Shown: positions 21,673-31,102, counted from the first letter of the stretch. The stretch is DNA of 64,000 nucleotides from Microbacterium testaceum StLB037 (GCF_008763945.1 NZ_VTQH01000001.1:62001-126000); one strand, 5' to 3'. Translations and numbers: made by a program. Notes: generated from the sequence alone by a model not told the origin.

Positions 21673-22926
21673 TCAGCCGCGCGGACGTCGAGCGGATGCC
21701 GCAGCCCGGCGGACCGGGCGCGAGGGCGCCTCGGCGGCGGCACGGCGGTCGGGCAGAGTCCGCGCGCACGACAGCAGCACGCCGCAGCCGATCAGGACGG
21801 ACAGCAGCGAGGTGCCGCCCTGCGACATGAAGGGCAGCGGCACGCCCAGCACCGGGAACACGCGCAGCACAACGGCGACGTTGACCATCGCCTGTCCGAC
21901 GATCCAGATCGTGATCCCGCCCGCGACGATCCGCACGAACGGGTCGTCGGTGCGCCGGATGATGTGGAAGGCGCCGACGGCGAAGAGGCCGAAGAGCAGG
22001 AGGACGACGACGCAGCCGATGAGGCCGAGCTCCTCGCCCACGATCGCGAAGATGTAATCGTTCGCCGCGGCCGGCAGCCAGTCGTACTTCTCGGCGGAGT
22101 TGCCCAGGCCCACCCCGAAGATCCCGCCCGCGGCGAGGCCCCAGATGCCGTGCAGCGGCTGGTAGCAGTCGCCGAGGTAGTTCGCGAGGCAGTCCTGATC
22201 GAGGAAGCTCATGATGCGGCGCATGCGATCGGCGCTCGTGATGGCGAACAGCGCGACCGCTCCCAGCGCGCCGATCGCCGGCAGCACGAAGATGCGCAGC
22301 TTGACGCCCGAGAAGAACAGCGCTCCCAGCAGCACGAGCACGAGGATCATCGTGGTGCCGAGGTCTTTACCGCCCATGACGGTTCCCATGACCAGCGCCG
22401 ACACCGGCACGATCGGGATGAACACGTGCCGCCAGTCCCCCAGCAGGGTCTGCTTGCGATAGAGGACGTACCCGAGCCACAGGGCGAGGGCGAGTTTGAG
22501 GAACTCCGCGGGCTGCGCCTGGATACCGGCGAGGTTGATCCAGTTGCGGTTGCCGTTCGCCGAGATGCCCAGGGGCGTGAACACCAGCAACTGGAACAGG
22601 GTCGCGGCGATCAGCGCCGGCCACGCCATGCGCTTCCAGAAACGCAAGGGCGCTCGGCTCAGGACGAACATGAGAGGGATGCCGACGACGGCGAAGATCC
22701 CCTGCTTGAGCACGTGGTCGAAGGGGCTCTGAGCGCCGTCGAGGGCCGAGGTCGCCGAAAGCACCATGACCAGCCCGAAACCGGTCAGCAGGAGCGCGGC
22801 CGAAGTGATCAGCAGGAACTCGCTCGGCACGGGGCGGAAGGCCTTCCCGAGCGAGACGCGGGCCGCGAGGCCGGCGCGAGCGGGCTCGTCGGGGCTCTGC
22901 CGCGGAGGAGGCGCCGTCGTGGTCAC
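21673..22926 (-). CDS. ftsW: FtsW, SEDS-family peptidoglycan polymerase
   Basis: Multi-pass membrane glycosyltransferase that polymerises lipid II at the septum together with FtsI. The 417-residue product has about ten hydrophobic segments and the SEDS motifs GISANGNRNWINLAGIQAQPAEFLK (in parts), GGKDLGTTMIL, the long extracellular loop with the essential-Asp region, ANDYIFAIVGEELG, and GVPLPFMSQGGTS. The GTG at 22926 follows GAGGGGA by about 6 bases and is 10 bases after the murD stop; upstream codons in the same frame belong to the murD region. A polar tail of ~35 residues ends the protein. Confidence 0.95.
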   Translation of the reverse strand: MTTTAPPPRQSPDEPARAGLAARVSLGKAFRPVPSEFLLITSAALLLTGFGLVMVLSATSALDGAQSPFDHVLKQGIFAVVGIPLMFVLSRAPLRFWKRMAWPALIAATLFQLLVFTPLGISANGNRNWINLAGIQAQPAEFLKLALALWLGYVLYRKQTLLGDWRHVFIPIVPVSALVMGTVMGGKDLGTTMILVLVLLGALFFSGVKLRIFVLPAIGALGAVALFAITSADRMRRIMSFLDQDCLANYLGDCYQPLHGIWGLAAGGIFGVGLGNSAEKYDWLPAAANDYIFAIVGEELGLIGCVVVLLLFGLFAVGAFHIIRRTDDPFVRIVAGGITIWIVGQAMVNVAVVLRVFPVLGVPLPFMSQGGTSLLSVLIGCGVLLSCARTLPDRRAAAEAPSRPVRRAAASARRPRG

Positions 22927-22936
22927 GCGAGTCCCC

Positions 22937-24454
22937 TCAGTCGTGCGGTCGAGAATCTCCGTCGTGGCCCGCGATCCACGTCCGCACCGCTTCGGCGAAC
23001 TGGTCGCCGCGGTCGGAGTAGGACGAGAACTGATCGAAGGATGCCGCCGCGGGAGCCAGGAGAACGGTGTCTCCGTCCCGGGCCACACCCGCCGCCAGTT
23101 CGACGACCCGGGCCATGACGTCTTCAGTCTCGGCGTGGTCGACCTCGAACAGCGGCACCGCCGGGGCGTGTCGCCCGAACGCCGCCACGATCTCGTCGCG
23201 CTCGGTGCCGATCACGATCGCCGCGCGCACCGAGGTGCCGCGCGCGCGGACGAGGTCGCCGAGATCGACGCCCTTGAGCAGCCCCCCGACCACCCACACC
23301 GCGCCGGGGTAGGCCGCGAGCGACGAGGCCGCGGCGTGCGGGTTCGTCGCCTTCGAATCGTCGACCCAGGTGACGCCGAGGTGGGCCCCGACGATCTGGA
23401 TGCGGTGCGGGTCGAGGCGGAAGCGCTCGAGCGTGTCGTGGATGTGGGCCGGTGTCGCTCCGAGCGAGCGCGCGAGAGCGGAGGCGGCGAGGATGTTCGC
23501 CACAACGTGGGGAGCCGCGAGTCCCCGTTCGGCGAGGTCGGCCACGGTCGTGAGCTCGAGGGCCGAGGTCGCGCGCTCCTCGAGGAAGGCGCGGTCGACC
23601 AGGATGCCGTCGACGACCCCGAGGTCGCTCGGACCGGGAACGCCCAGGTCGAAGCCGATGGCGCGCGCGCCCTCGACGACCTCGGCGTCTTCCACCATCT
23701 CGCGGGTGGCGGCGTCGGCCTTGTTGTACACGCACGCCACGCGCGTGCGGGCGTAGACCCCCGCCTTGGCCGCGCGATACGCGTCGGCTCCCCCGTGCCA
23801 CTCGAGGTGGTCGTCGGCGAGGTTGAGGCACACCGCGGCGTGCGGTGACAGGGCGTCGGGCCCCGACTGCAGGTTGAGGTACCAGAGCTGGTGGCTCGAC
23901 AGCTCGACGACGAACACGTCGAAGCCGCCCGGGTCGCGCACCGCGTCGAGCACCGGGGTCCCGATGTTGCCGACGGGAACCGCCCGCTGCCCCGCGGTCA
24001 TGAGCATCTCGGCGGTGAGGCGGGTCGTGGTGGTCTTGCCGTTCGTGCCGGTGATCAGCACCCAGTCGGCGGGGCGCCCGTCGGGCCGCACGACCTTGTC
24101 GCGAACGCGCCACGCGAGTTCGACGTCGCCCCACAGCGCGATGCCCTGCTGCTGCGTCCACGCGATCACGGGGTGATGCGGGGGGAAGCCCGGGGATGCC
24201 ACGACCACCTCGGGCGCGAAGTCGGCCATCGCGGCGGGCACGGTGTCGAGCGGGCCCTCGTGCAGGCTCACGCCCAGCACCGGAAGGAGGCGTGCGTACT
24301 CGGCATCCGCCCGCTCGGTCACCACGAGCACTTCGGCGCCGAGCTCGGCGAGGGTGTCCGCGACGGAGAATCCGGTCACCGACAGACCGAGCACGACGAC
24401 GCGCAGGCCCTTCCAGTCGGCGTGCCAGCTGGTGAGAGTGGAGAGGTCGGTCAT
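22937..24454 (-). CDS. murD: UDP-N-acetylmuramoylalanine-D-glutamate ligase
   Basis: Adds D-Glu to UDP-MurNAc-L-Ala. The 505-residue product has an N-terminal Rossmann domain (VVVLGLSVTGFSVADTLAELG), ATP loop ITGTNGKTTTTRL, NLADDHLEWHGG, WVDDSKATNPHAAASSLAAY and the C-terminal LLAPAAASFDQFSSYSDRG with the usual Ser/Asp/Gln/Phe pattern. The ATG at 24454 overlaps the mraY stop by 4 bp (ATGA); an in-frame ATG 15 bases further up is possible but would lie deeper in mraY. It is about 40 residues longer than the E. coli enzyme, with no obvious extra domain. Confidence 0.95.
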   Translation of the reverse strand: MTDLSTLTSWHADWKGLRVVVLGLSVTGFSVADTLAELGAEVLVVTERADAEYARLLPVLGVSLHEGPLDTVPAAMADFAPEVVVASPGFPPHHPVIAWTQQQGIALWGDVELAWRVRDKVVRPDGRPADWVLITGTNGKTTTTRLTAEMLMTAGQRAVPVGNIGTPVLDAVRDPGGFDVFVVELSSHQLWYLNLQSGPDALSPHAAVCLNLADDHLEWHGGADAYRAAKAGVYARTRVACVYNKADAATREMVEDAEVVEGARAIGFDLGVPGPSDLGVVDGILVDRAFLEERATSALELTTVADLAERGLAAPHVVANILAASALARSLGATPAHIHDTLERFRLDPHRIQIVGAHLGVTWVDDSKATNPHAAASSLAAYPGAVWVVGGLLKGVDLGDLVRARGTSVRAAIVIGTERDEIVAAFGRHAPAVPLFEVDHAETEDVMARVVELAAGVARDGDTVLLAPAAASFDQFSSYSDRGDQFAEAVRTWIAGHDGDSRPHD

Positions 24455-25557
24455 ACGCGTGCAAGCCATTCGACGTAGAAGAATCCGATGCCCGAGACGG
24501 CGAGGAGGCCGGCGATGATCCACATGCGCACGACGATGGTGACCTCGGGCCACCCGCGCATCTCGAGGTGGTGGTGCAGGGGGCTCATGAGGAACAGCCG
24601 CTTGCCGCGGGTGACCTTGAAGTAGGCCCGTTGCAGGATCACGGAGCCCGACGCGATGACGTAGACGCCCGCGATGAGCACGAGCAGGATCTCGGTGCGG
24701 GTGAGGATGGCCATCGCGGCGATCACTCCGCCGATCGCCATCGAGCCGCAGTCGCCCATGAAGACCTTCGCCTTCGGGGCGTTCCACCACAGGAAGCCGA
24801 CCAGGGCGCCGACGAACGACGCCGACACGATCGCGAGGTCGAAGGGGTCGCGCACCGCGTAGCAGCCGGCCTGGACCGTGGGGTCGAGCGCGTCGGCGCA
24901 CATCTGCTTGTTCTGCCAGAACGCCATGAGGCTGTAGGCGCCCACCACGAAGATGCCCGAGCCCGCGGCGAGACCGTCGAGACCGTCGGCGACATTGACG
25001 GAGTTGGATGCCGCGGTGCCGATGAACGAGATCCACGCCAGGTACAGCAGCCAGCCGAGAATCGGGCCGAGGGCGAAGAGCGAGAGCACCTGGATGTCGC
25101 GGAAGACCGAGATGTACTCCGAGGCCGGGGTCTGCCCGATGCTGTTGGGGAAGTTGAGCGCGACGATCGCGAAGGGCACCGCCACGATGATCTGGCCGGC
25201 GATCTTGCGCCAGCCCGACAGGCCCAGGCTGTTCTGGTAGTGCACCTTCATGTAGTCGTCGATGAAGCCGACCACCCCGAAGCCGAGCATGAGCCACAGC
25301 ACGAGAAGGCCCGAGATCGTCGGCGGGTTGTTCCCGGCGTACGAGCCGATGAAGTAGCCGACCATCGTGCCCAGGATGAAGATCGTGCCGCCCATGGTGG
25401 GCGTGCCGCGCTTGGCCCCGTGCGAGGGGTTGTGCACGTTCTCGGGCGTACGGATGACCTGACCCCAGCCCCACTTGCGGAACCATCGCAGGAACACCGG
25501 GGTGAGGAACAGGGTGAACGCGAGCGAGATCGCCGCCGCGGTCAGGAGGGATCTCAC
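24451..25557 (-). CDS. mraY: Phospho-N-acetylmuramoyl-pentapeptide transferase
   Basis: Forms lipid I from UDP-MurNAc-pentapeptide and undecaprenyl phosphate in the membrane. The 368-residue product has about ten helices and the family motifs KRGTPTMGGTIFILG, FIDDYMKVH (Mg-binding Asp pair), NSVNVADGLDGLAAG, FMGDCGSMAIGG and the cytoplasmic MSPLHHHLEMRGW. The start is GTG at 25557, overlapping the murF stop by 4 bp (GTGA); the longer frame upstream lies within murF. Confidence 0.96.
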   Translation of the reverse strand: MRSLLTAAAISLAFTLFLTPVFLRWFRKWGWGQVIRTPENVHNPSHGAKRGTPTMGGTIFILGTMVGYFIGSYAGNNPPTISGLLVLWLMLGFGVVGFIDDYMKVHYQNSLGLSGWRKIAGQIIVAVPFAIVALNFPNSIGQTPASEYISVFRDIQVLSLFALGPILGWLLYLAWISFIGTAASNSVNVADGLDGLAAGSGIFVVGAYSLMAFWQNKQMCADALDPTVQAGCYAVRDPFDLAIVSASFVGALVGFLWWNAPKAKVFMGDCGSMAIGGVIAAMAILTRTEILLVLIAGVYVIASGSVILQRAYFKVTRGKRLFLMSPLHHHLEMRGWPEVTIVVRMWIIAGLLAVSGIGFFYVEWLARV

Positions 25558-26966
25558 GCGAACAGCTCCCCGAGTCGGTCGCCGAGGTGCCGGAGCCCCG
25601 CCGAGTTGGACGACTTCACCAGGACGCGATCGCCGTCGCGGAGCTCGGTCGAGAGGTAGTCGAACGCCGCGTCGGCGTCGGCGAAGAAGACGGCCTCGCC
25701 GTCCCACGAGCCCTGGGCGATGGCCTCGAGGTACATGCGGCGCGCCTCGGGCCCGATGACGACGATGCGCTGGATGCGCAGGCGCACGGCGAGCAGGCCG
25801 ACCCGGTCGTGCTCCTCGTCGGCGTACTCCCCCAGCTCGCTCATCGCACCGAGGACGGCGACCGTGCGCTCGTCGGGGCCGGTGATCTGGGCGAGGGTGC
25901 GAAGCGCCGCCGCCATCGAGTCGGGGCTGGCGTTGTAGGCGTCGTTGATGATGCGTACGCGGTCGGAGCCGAGGGGCTGCATGCGCCACCGCTCGGCGAT
26001 CTCGACCGTCTCGAGGCGCGCGATCGCGTCGGCCGCGGTCACGCCGAGGGCGGTCGCCGCGGCGAGGGCGGCCAGGGCGTTCATCACGTGGTGCTCGCCG
26101 AGCACCCGCAGGGTCAGGGTGAAGGCTTCCCCGTCGACCAGGAGGTCGGCGCGGGTGCCGGATGCCGAGACCTCGACGTCGACGGCACGCACCTCGGCCC
26201 GCTCGCCCCGGCCGAACCACCGGACGTCCTGGCCGCGCTCGCGCGCGATGGGCTCCATGGCGGCCACGCGCGGGTCGTCGGCGTTGAGGACGGCGAGTCC
26301 GCGCTCGCGGGTGGCCTTCACCAGCTCGCTCTTGGCGTGGAAGGTCGATTCGATCCCGCCGAAGCCGCCGGCGTGGGCCATGCCCACCATCAGCACGACG
26401 CCGATGTCGGGGGTGACCAGACCCGCGAGACGCGCGATCGCGCCGGGGGCGCTCGCGCCGAACTCGCTCACGAGGAAGCGGGTGTCGTCCGTGACACGCA
26501 GCATCGTCAGCGGCGCGCCGACCTCGTTGTTGAACGAGGCTCGGGGTGCCACCGTCTCGCCCTCGTCCTCGAGGATGCGGGCGAGCAGGTTCTTGGTGGT
26601 GGTCTTGCCGTTGGAGCCCGTGATCCCCACGATCTTGAGGTCTCCGTGCGCGCGCACGCGCGCCACGACCTCGCGGGCCAGGTCGGCGAGGGCCGTCACC
26701 ACGTCGGCGACGACGATCTGACTCACCGCGTCGTCGAGTTCGCGTTCGACGATCGCGAGGGCTGCCCCGCGCTCGACGGCGGTGCCGACGAAGAGGTGGC
26801 CGTCGGTGGTCTCGCCGGGCTTGGCGACGAAGATGCCGCCGGGCTCGATGAGGCGCGAGTCGGTGTCGACGAGACCCGAGACGAGGGTGTCGGGGGTGTC
26901 GTCACCGCGGACGACGAGCCGCCCGCCGAGCACGTCGGCGAGATGGGAGAGGCTGAGCGAGATCAT
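25554..26966 (-). CDS. murF: UDP-MurNAc-tripeptide-D-Ala-D-Ala ligase
   Basis: Adds D-Ala-D-Ala to complete the stem pentapeptide. The 470-residue product has the short N-terminal domain (VDTDSRLIEPGGIFVA), the ATP loop GITGSNGKTTTKNL, FNNEVGAPLTML, HAGGFGGIES and NDAYNASPDSMAAAL. It is full length for MurF and is not fused to a MurE domain. ftsI ends 62 bp upstream, so the murE gene usually found in between is absent. Start ATG. Confidence 0.95.
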   Translation of the reverse strand: MISLSLSHLADVLGGRLVVRGDDTPDTLVSGLVDTDSRLIEPGGIFVAKPGETTDGHLFVGTAVERGAALAIVERELDDAVSQIVVADVVTALADLAREVVARVRAHGDLKIVGITGSNGKTTTKNLLARILEDEGETVAPRASFNNEVGAPLTMLRVTDDTRFLVSEFGASAPGAIARLAGLVTPDIGVVLMVGMAHAGGFGGIESTFHAKSELVKATRERGLAVLNADDPRVAAMEPIARERGQDVRWFGRGERAEVRAVDVEVSASGTRADLLVDGEAFTLTLRVLGEHHVMNALAALAAATALGVTAADAIARLETVEIAERWRMQPLGSDRVRIINDAYNASPDSMAAALRTLAQITGPDERTVAVLGAMSELGEYADEEHDRVGLLAVRLRIQRIVVIGPEARRMYLEAIAQGSWDGEAVFFADADAAFDYLSTELRDGDRVLVKSSNSAGLRHLGDRLGELFA

Positions 26967-27028
26967 TGCTGGGGGACGCCCTTTCCGGTCGCATTCGTTA
27001 CCGAGACGAGACCGACGTGGGCTCTTTC

Positions 27029-28828
27029 TCAGCCGAACTTGGGCAGTTCGGGGGTCGTGGTTCCGGACGGGATCACCCGGTAGGACTTGAGAACCTGGGT
27101 GAGGGCCTTCTGGAACGCGGGGGCGGTGGCCGCGGACGATTTTACCGTCCGCGGTTCGTCCAGGTTGACCGCGACGACGTACTGCGGGTCGTCGGCGGGG
27201 GCGAAACCGATCATCGTCGTGTAGTACGCGTCGGGCTTGTAGACGCCCGTGTTCTCGTCCACCTTCTCACCCGTGCCGGTCTTGATCGCGATGCGGTAGC
27301 CCGGGATGGCGATCTTCGAGGCGAGCTCGCCCTGCGTCGCGACGTTCTCGAGCATGAGCGAGACTTCTTTCGCCGTGTCGGTCGAGATGACCTGGGTGCC
27401 CTCGGTGGAGGGCACGTCGGACACGGTTCCGTCGGCCGCCGTGCAGCCCTCGACGATCGACAGGGGCTTCTTCACTCCGCCGTTGGCGATCGTCTGGTAC
27501 GCGCCGACGAGCTGCGGCACGGTGACCGAGAGGCCCTGGCCGAAGGCGGTGTTGAAGAAGGTCTGCTTGTCCCAGTCCTGGACGGGGTGCAGGATGCCGT
27601 CGGACTCACCGGGGAAGTCGATCGCGCTCTTCGTGCCGACGCCGAACTTCTGCAGGTAGTCGTACCGCGTCTGCGCGGGGATCATGTCGGCGAACTTCGA
27701 GATGCCCACGTTCGAGGAGTCGATGAGCACGCCGGTCGGCGTGTAGACGTTGGGCCCGTGCGAGAACGCGTCGGAGACGCGGGCGTCTCCCAGCACTTCG
27801 CGGCTCGACGCGGTGACCGTGGTCTCAGGGGTGTACGAGCCGCTGTCGAGGCCGATGGCCGTGGTGAGGGCCTTGAACGTCGAGCCGGGCTCGAAGGGGC
27901 TCGAGAACGCGCGGCTGCCGCGGTCTTTCTCGGGGGTCGCGGTCGGGTCGTTGGGGTCGACCGTGGGGTACTCGGCGAGGGCGCGGATCTTGCCCGTCTT
28001 CGCCTCGACCACGGTGATCGTGCCGCGCAGCGACCCGGTGTTCTGCACCTGCTCGGCGATGAGCTGCTGCAGGTACCACTGCAGATCGCGGTTGATCGTG
28101 AGCTGCAGGGTGCCGCCGTCGACGGCGGGCTCGGTGACGACCTCGGTGCCCGGGAGCACCACGCCGTCGCGGCTCTGCTGGAAGACGACCTTGCCGTTGG
28201 TCGAGGCGAGGCAGTCGTTGTCGGCCGACTCGAGGCCCGCGAGGGCCTGACCGTCGCTGCCGACGAAGCCGAGCAGGTTGCCGGCGACCGCGCCGTCGGG
28301 GTACATGCGTCCGGCCTGCGGCGGGAAGCTGAGGAACGGCAGCCCGAGCGCCACGAGGGCGCGGTACTGCTCGGTCGAGACGTTCTTGGCGATCATCGCG
28401 TATTGCGAGTCGGGGTTCGCGGCCACGGCATCCTGGACGATCTTCTGCACGTCTGCGGCGGCCTGACCGGTGACGCCGGCGATCTGGGCGGCGAGCTCAG
28501 GCCAGGCGGTCGTGGTCTCGTTGCCGTCGTCGTCGCGCGTGGTGATGCCCTTGATGGCGAGCATCGGGTCGATCTGCACGTCGTAGCGGTTGACGCTGGT
28601 CGCCAGGGCGACGCCGTTCTCGTCGACGATCGAGCCGCGCGTGGCGTACTCGACGCGCGAGCTCTGCAGACCCATCGAGAGCGAGTCGTCCACGTGCTCG
28701 CGCGCGTTGACGACCTGGATGTCGACCAGCCGGACGACGAAGGCGACGATCACGATCAGGACGACCGCGAGGGCGACGACCGTGCGACGCCGCGGGGAAC
28801 GGGAGGTTGTCGTCGTCATGGCTCTCAT
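27029..28828 (-). CDS. ftsI: Septal penicillin-binding protein (FtsI/PBP2b transpeptidase)
   Basis: Monofunctional class B PBP that cross-links septal peptidoglycan with FtsW. The 599-residue product has a short cytoplasmic N-terminus, one helix (TVVALAVVLIVIVAFVVRLVDI), the pedestal domain starting TRGSIVDENGVALA, and the transpeptidase domain with catalytic Ser in GSTFKALT, SSN motif in DSSNVGISKF and KTG box in IKTGTGEKV. The ATG at 28828 overlaps the ftsL stop by 4 bp; a second ATG at 28819 is an alternative. No PASTA domains. Confidence 0.95.
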   Translation of the reverse strand: MRAMTTTTSRSPRRRTVVALAVVLIVIVAFVVRLVDIQVVNAREHVDDSLSMGLQSSRVEYATRGSIVDENGVALATSVNRYDVQIDPMLAIKGITTRDDDGNETTTAWPELAAQIAGVTGQAAADVQKIVQDAVAANPDSQYAMIAKNVSTEQYRALVALGLPFLSFPPQAGRMYPDGAVAGNLLGFVGSDGQALAGLESADNDCLASTNGKVVFQQSRDGVVLPGTEVVTEPAVDGGTLQLTINRDLQWYLQQLIAEQVQNTGSLRGTITVVEAKTGKIRALAEYPTVDPNDPTATPEKDRGSRAFSSPFEPGSTFKALTTAIGLDSGSYTPETTVTASSREVLGDARVSDAFSHGPNVYTPTGVLIDSSNVGISKFADMIPAQTRYDYLQKFGVGTKSAIDFPGESDGILHPVQDWDKQTFFNTAFGQGLSVTVPQLVGAYQTIANGGVKKPLSIVEGCTAADGTVSDVPSTEGTQVISTDTAKEVSLMLENVATQGELASKIAIPGYRIAIKTGTGEKVDENTGVYKPDAYYTTMIGFAPADDPQYVVAVNLDEPRTVKSSAATAPAFQKALTQVLKSYRVIPSGTTTPELPKFG

Positions 28829-29448
28829 CGTGTCGCGGGAGTCGGCAGACCGTCGCTGATCGTCGGGGGTGTCGCGGATTCGACGGGCGCGGTCCCACCC
28901 TCGGCGGGTGCGGTCGATGCGGGGGTCTCGCCAGCGGCGGTCGCCGCACCGGTCTCGGTCGTGGATGCCGCCGGGTCGGTGACCAGCGGGACACCCGAGA
29001 TGAGGGCGTTGCTGACCGAACCCCGACCCTTGGCATCCACCGACGAGGCGGTGTCGGCCGGCTTGTCGGAGCCGATCACCGCGCCGTCGCTGAGGCGCAG
29101 GTAGGTGGGCGACTCATCGATCACCATGCCGAGGGCGGCGGCGTTCGCCGCGAGGTACTGCGGCGAGCTGAGCCCGGCGCTCTCGTCGGAGAGGATCTGC
29201 TTCTGGTACGTCAGGTCGCGCTGCTGCTGCGTGAGCGAGGAGATCTCGAACGAGCTCTGCGTCGTCAGGATGCCGAGACCCATCTGGACCAGCACGATCG
29301 CCAGGGCGCCGAGCACGGCGATCACGCCGAACAGGCGACGGGGGGCACGCCGGCGCGCGGTGGCGGGGACGACGGTGAGCCGGCGCTCACGGACCGGCGT
29401 CGGGAACTCGGGCAGGAAAGCCGCATCGATGGCCTGGGGTGCACTCAT
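28825..29448 (-). CDS. ftsL: FtsL-like divisome protein
   Basis: Small bitopic protein between rsmH and ftsI, the position of ftsL in every dcw cluster. The 207-residue product has a polar N-terminus, one helix ([23 protein letters not shown], about 42-64), then a heptad-like coiled coil ([25 protein letters not shown], in parts). A long extracellular Ala/Thr/Pro/Ser-rich tail of about 100 residues follows and is longer than in model FtsL proteins. The ATG overlaps the rsmH stop by 4 bp. Identity rests on position and topology, because FtsL sequences diverge quickly. Confidence 0.85.
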   Translation of the reverse strand: MSAPQAIDAAFLPEFPTPVRERRLTVVPATARRRAPRRLFGVIAVLGALAIVLVQMGLGILTTQSSFEISSLTQQQRDLTYQKQILSDESAGLSSPQYLAANAAALGMVIDESPTYLRLSDGAVIGSDKPADTASSVDAKGRGSVSNALISGVPLVTDPAASTTETGAATAAGETPASTAPAEGGTAPVESATPPTISDGLPTPATR

Positions 29449-30398
29449 GCGTCCTCCTGGATTCTCTCGGCCGCGCGCAGACGCACGGGGGTGGCGCGGG
29501 GGTTGACCTCGCGCTCTTCGTCGGATGCCAGCTCGGCGCCGCGCACGAGCAGTCGGAACTTCGGCGCGTGCTCGGGCAGTTCGACCGGCAGCCCGCGCGG
29601 AGCGGTCGAGGTCGACGCCTCGGCGAACACACGCTTGACCAGTCGGTCCTCGAGCGACTGGTACGACAGCACGACGATGCGCCCGCCGATGCCGAGAACC
29701 TTCAGGGCCGCCGGGATCGTGCGCTCGAGCACCGAGAGCTCCGCGTTGACCTCGATGCGCAGGGCCTGGAAGACGCGCTTGGCCGGGTGGCGCTCGCGCA
29801 GCACCGCGGCGGGGGTCGCCGCCTGCAGCACCTCGACCAGCTGACCCGAGCGCTCGAGCGGTGCCTGGGCACGGGCCGCGATGATCGCGCGGGCGTAGCG
29901 CCCCGCGAGCTTCTCTTCGCCGTAGCGCTCGAAGATGCGGCGCAGGTCGCCCTCGCCGTAGGTGGCGAGCACCTCGGCCGCGGTCACGCCGGTGGTCTGG
30001 TCCATGCGCATGTCGAGCGGTGCGTCCTGCGCGTAGGCGAAACCGCGGGCGGCTTCGTCGAGCTGGAGCGAGGAGACACCCAGGTCGAACAGGATGCCGT
30101 CGACCTTCTCGACGCCGGCGGATGCCACGGCCTCGGCGATCCCGTCGTAGACGGTGTGCACGAGCGTCACGCGGTCGCCGAAGCGGGCCAGGCGCTCCCC
30201 CGCGATGCGGAGGGCGTCGGTGTCGCGATCGAGACCGATCAGGCGCGTCTCGGGGAACCGCTCGAGGAAGGCCTCGGAGTGCCCGCCCATGCCCAGCGTG
30301 CCGTCGACGAAGACGGATCCGGGCCTGCGCAGGGCGGGACCGAGCAACTCGGCGCACCGCTCGAGCAGGACAGGAGTGTGGATGTCGCGGATGTCCAT
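29445..30398 (-). CDS. rsmH: 16S rRNA (cytosine-1402-N4)-methyltransferase
   Basis: SAM-dependent methylation of C1402 in the ribosomal P site. The 317-residue product has HTPVLLERC, the SAM loop [47 protein letters not shown] (in parts), a helical insertion, and [16 protein letters not shown]. The ATG at 30398 gives the conserved N-terminus [12 protein letters not shown]; a start 14 codons further up is possible but unsupported. It follows mraZ by 99 bp. Confidence 0.95.
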   Translation of the reverse strand: MDIRDIHTPVLLERCAELLGPALRRPGSVFVDGTLGMGGHSEAFLERFPETRLIGLDRDTDALRIAGERLARFGDRVTLVHTVYDGIAEAVASAGVEKVDGILFDLGVSSLQLDEAARGFAYAQDAPLDMRMDQTTGVTAAEVLATYGEGDLRRIFERYGEEKLAGRYARAIIAARAQAPLERSGQLVEVLQAATPAAVLRERHPAKRVFQALRIEVNAELSVLERTIPAALKVLGIGGRIVVLSYQSLEDRLVKRVFAEASTSTAPRGLPVELPEHAPKFRLLVRGAELASDEEREVNPRATPVRLRAAERIQEDA

Positions 30399-30497
30399 GA
30401 TGTACCGGGCGAACCTTCGGACTCTGATCCCCATCCGCATCGACCTGGCGCCGGGGAAGTGCGTCAGGGCGAGCGGCTGGGCATCACAGCCGAAGGG

Positions 30498-30929
30498 TCA
30501 GAACAGTCCCGGGATCACCTCCTGCTCCATCTCGGCGTACGTCTCTTCGTTGCTCTCCGCGTAGGAGTTCCAGGCCTCGGCATCCCAGATCTCGGCGTGC
30601 GCGCCCACGCCGGTGACGACGAGTTCGCGTCCGAGACCCGCGTACGTGCGCAGTGCGGGCGGGACGGTGATGCGGTTCTGGCTGTCGGGCTTCTCGGCGC
30701 TGGCTCCCGAGAGGAACATGCGCAGGAAGTCACGGGCCTGCTTGTTGCTGAGCGGGGCCTCGCGGATCCGCTCGTGAACGCGCTCGAACTCCTCGGTGCT
30801 GAACACGTAGAGACAGCGGTCCTGCCCGCGCGTGATCACCACTCCGGCGCCGAGATCGTCCCGGAACTTCGCCGGCAGGATGACCCGACCTTTGTCGTCG
30901 AGCTTGGGTGTGTGCGTTCCGAGCAGCAT
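30498..30929 (-). CDS. mraZ: MraZ transcription regulator of the dcw cluster
   Basis: AbrB-fold DNA-binding protein and first gene of the cluster; it binds repeats in its own promoter. The 143-residue product shows both swapped-hairpin halves: [24 protein letters not shown] and [21 protein letters not shown] (quoted in parts), each with the D-x-x-x-R core. ATG at 30929 gives the canonical MLLGTH start and family length. A GTG four codons upstream is possible but sits directly on the GGGGG ribosome-binding stretch. Three phased GTGG[A/G] boxes lie upstream. Confidence 0.94.
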   Translation of the reverse strand: MLLGTHTPKLDDKGRVILPAKFRDDLGAGVVITRGQDRCLYVFSTEEFERVHERIREAPLSNKQARDFLRMFLSGASAEKPDSQNRITVPPALRTYAGLGRELVVTGVGAHAEIWDAEAWNSYAESNEETYAEMEQEVIPGLF

Positions 30930-30968
30930 TCGGGCGTCCACCCCCTTCGTCCGGCCTGCGAAGTTTCC

Positions 30969-30993
30969 CCCACTTTACTCCACCCCCCTCCAC
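30969..30993 (-). promoter_or_regulatory. MraZ box array: three 10-bp-spaced GTGG[A/G] repeats
   Basis: Minus strand: GTGGA (30993-30989), five bases, GTGGA (30983-30979), five bases, GTGGG (30973-30969). This exact 10-bp spacing of GTGG-type boxes is the known MraZ operator layout. A weak -10 (TAAAGT, 30977-30972) lies inside the array, about 43 bases before the mraZ ATG, so MraZ binding would block polymerase. Confidence 0.8.
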
Positions 30994-31023
30994 TTTGCTA
31001 TCGAAAAGCCGGGTCTTCTGCGG

Positions 31024-31102
31024 AGAACCACAGCCGTGTACTGTGTTCGACCACACCGGCTCGGAGCTCGTGATTCCGCATGATTCCGCGGCGAATCCGC
31101 GG
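31024..31102 (-). promoter_or_regulatory. Second repeat region upstream of mraZ
   Basis: Plus-strand TGATTCCGCA (31071-31080) and TGATTCCGCG (31081-31090), then GCGAATCCGC (31091-31100), form a second 10-bp-phased set. Closer to mraZ, GAACCACAG and CTGTGTTC (31024-31047) form an imperfect inverted repeat around a 7-base loop. No gene is seen in the 368 bp between mraZ and the DUF3040 gene. Confidence 0.4.

Noticed and set aside
20162..21830. Long plus-strand open frames running through the 129-bp repeats, coding repeated 43-residue units
   Set aside because: The period is divisible by three, so any frame without a stop stays open. There is no ribosome site, and the frames continue as antisense through murG.
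24451..26220. Very long frames that appear to fuse mraY, murD, ftsQ or rsmH to upstream sequence
   Set aside because: The extra N-terminal parts are out-of-frame readings of the neighbouring gene; starts were set from overlaps and family N-termini instead.
31024..31048. LexA/SOS box near CGAACACAG upstream of mraZ
   Set aside because: The second half-site GTTCG is not at the required four-base spacing.
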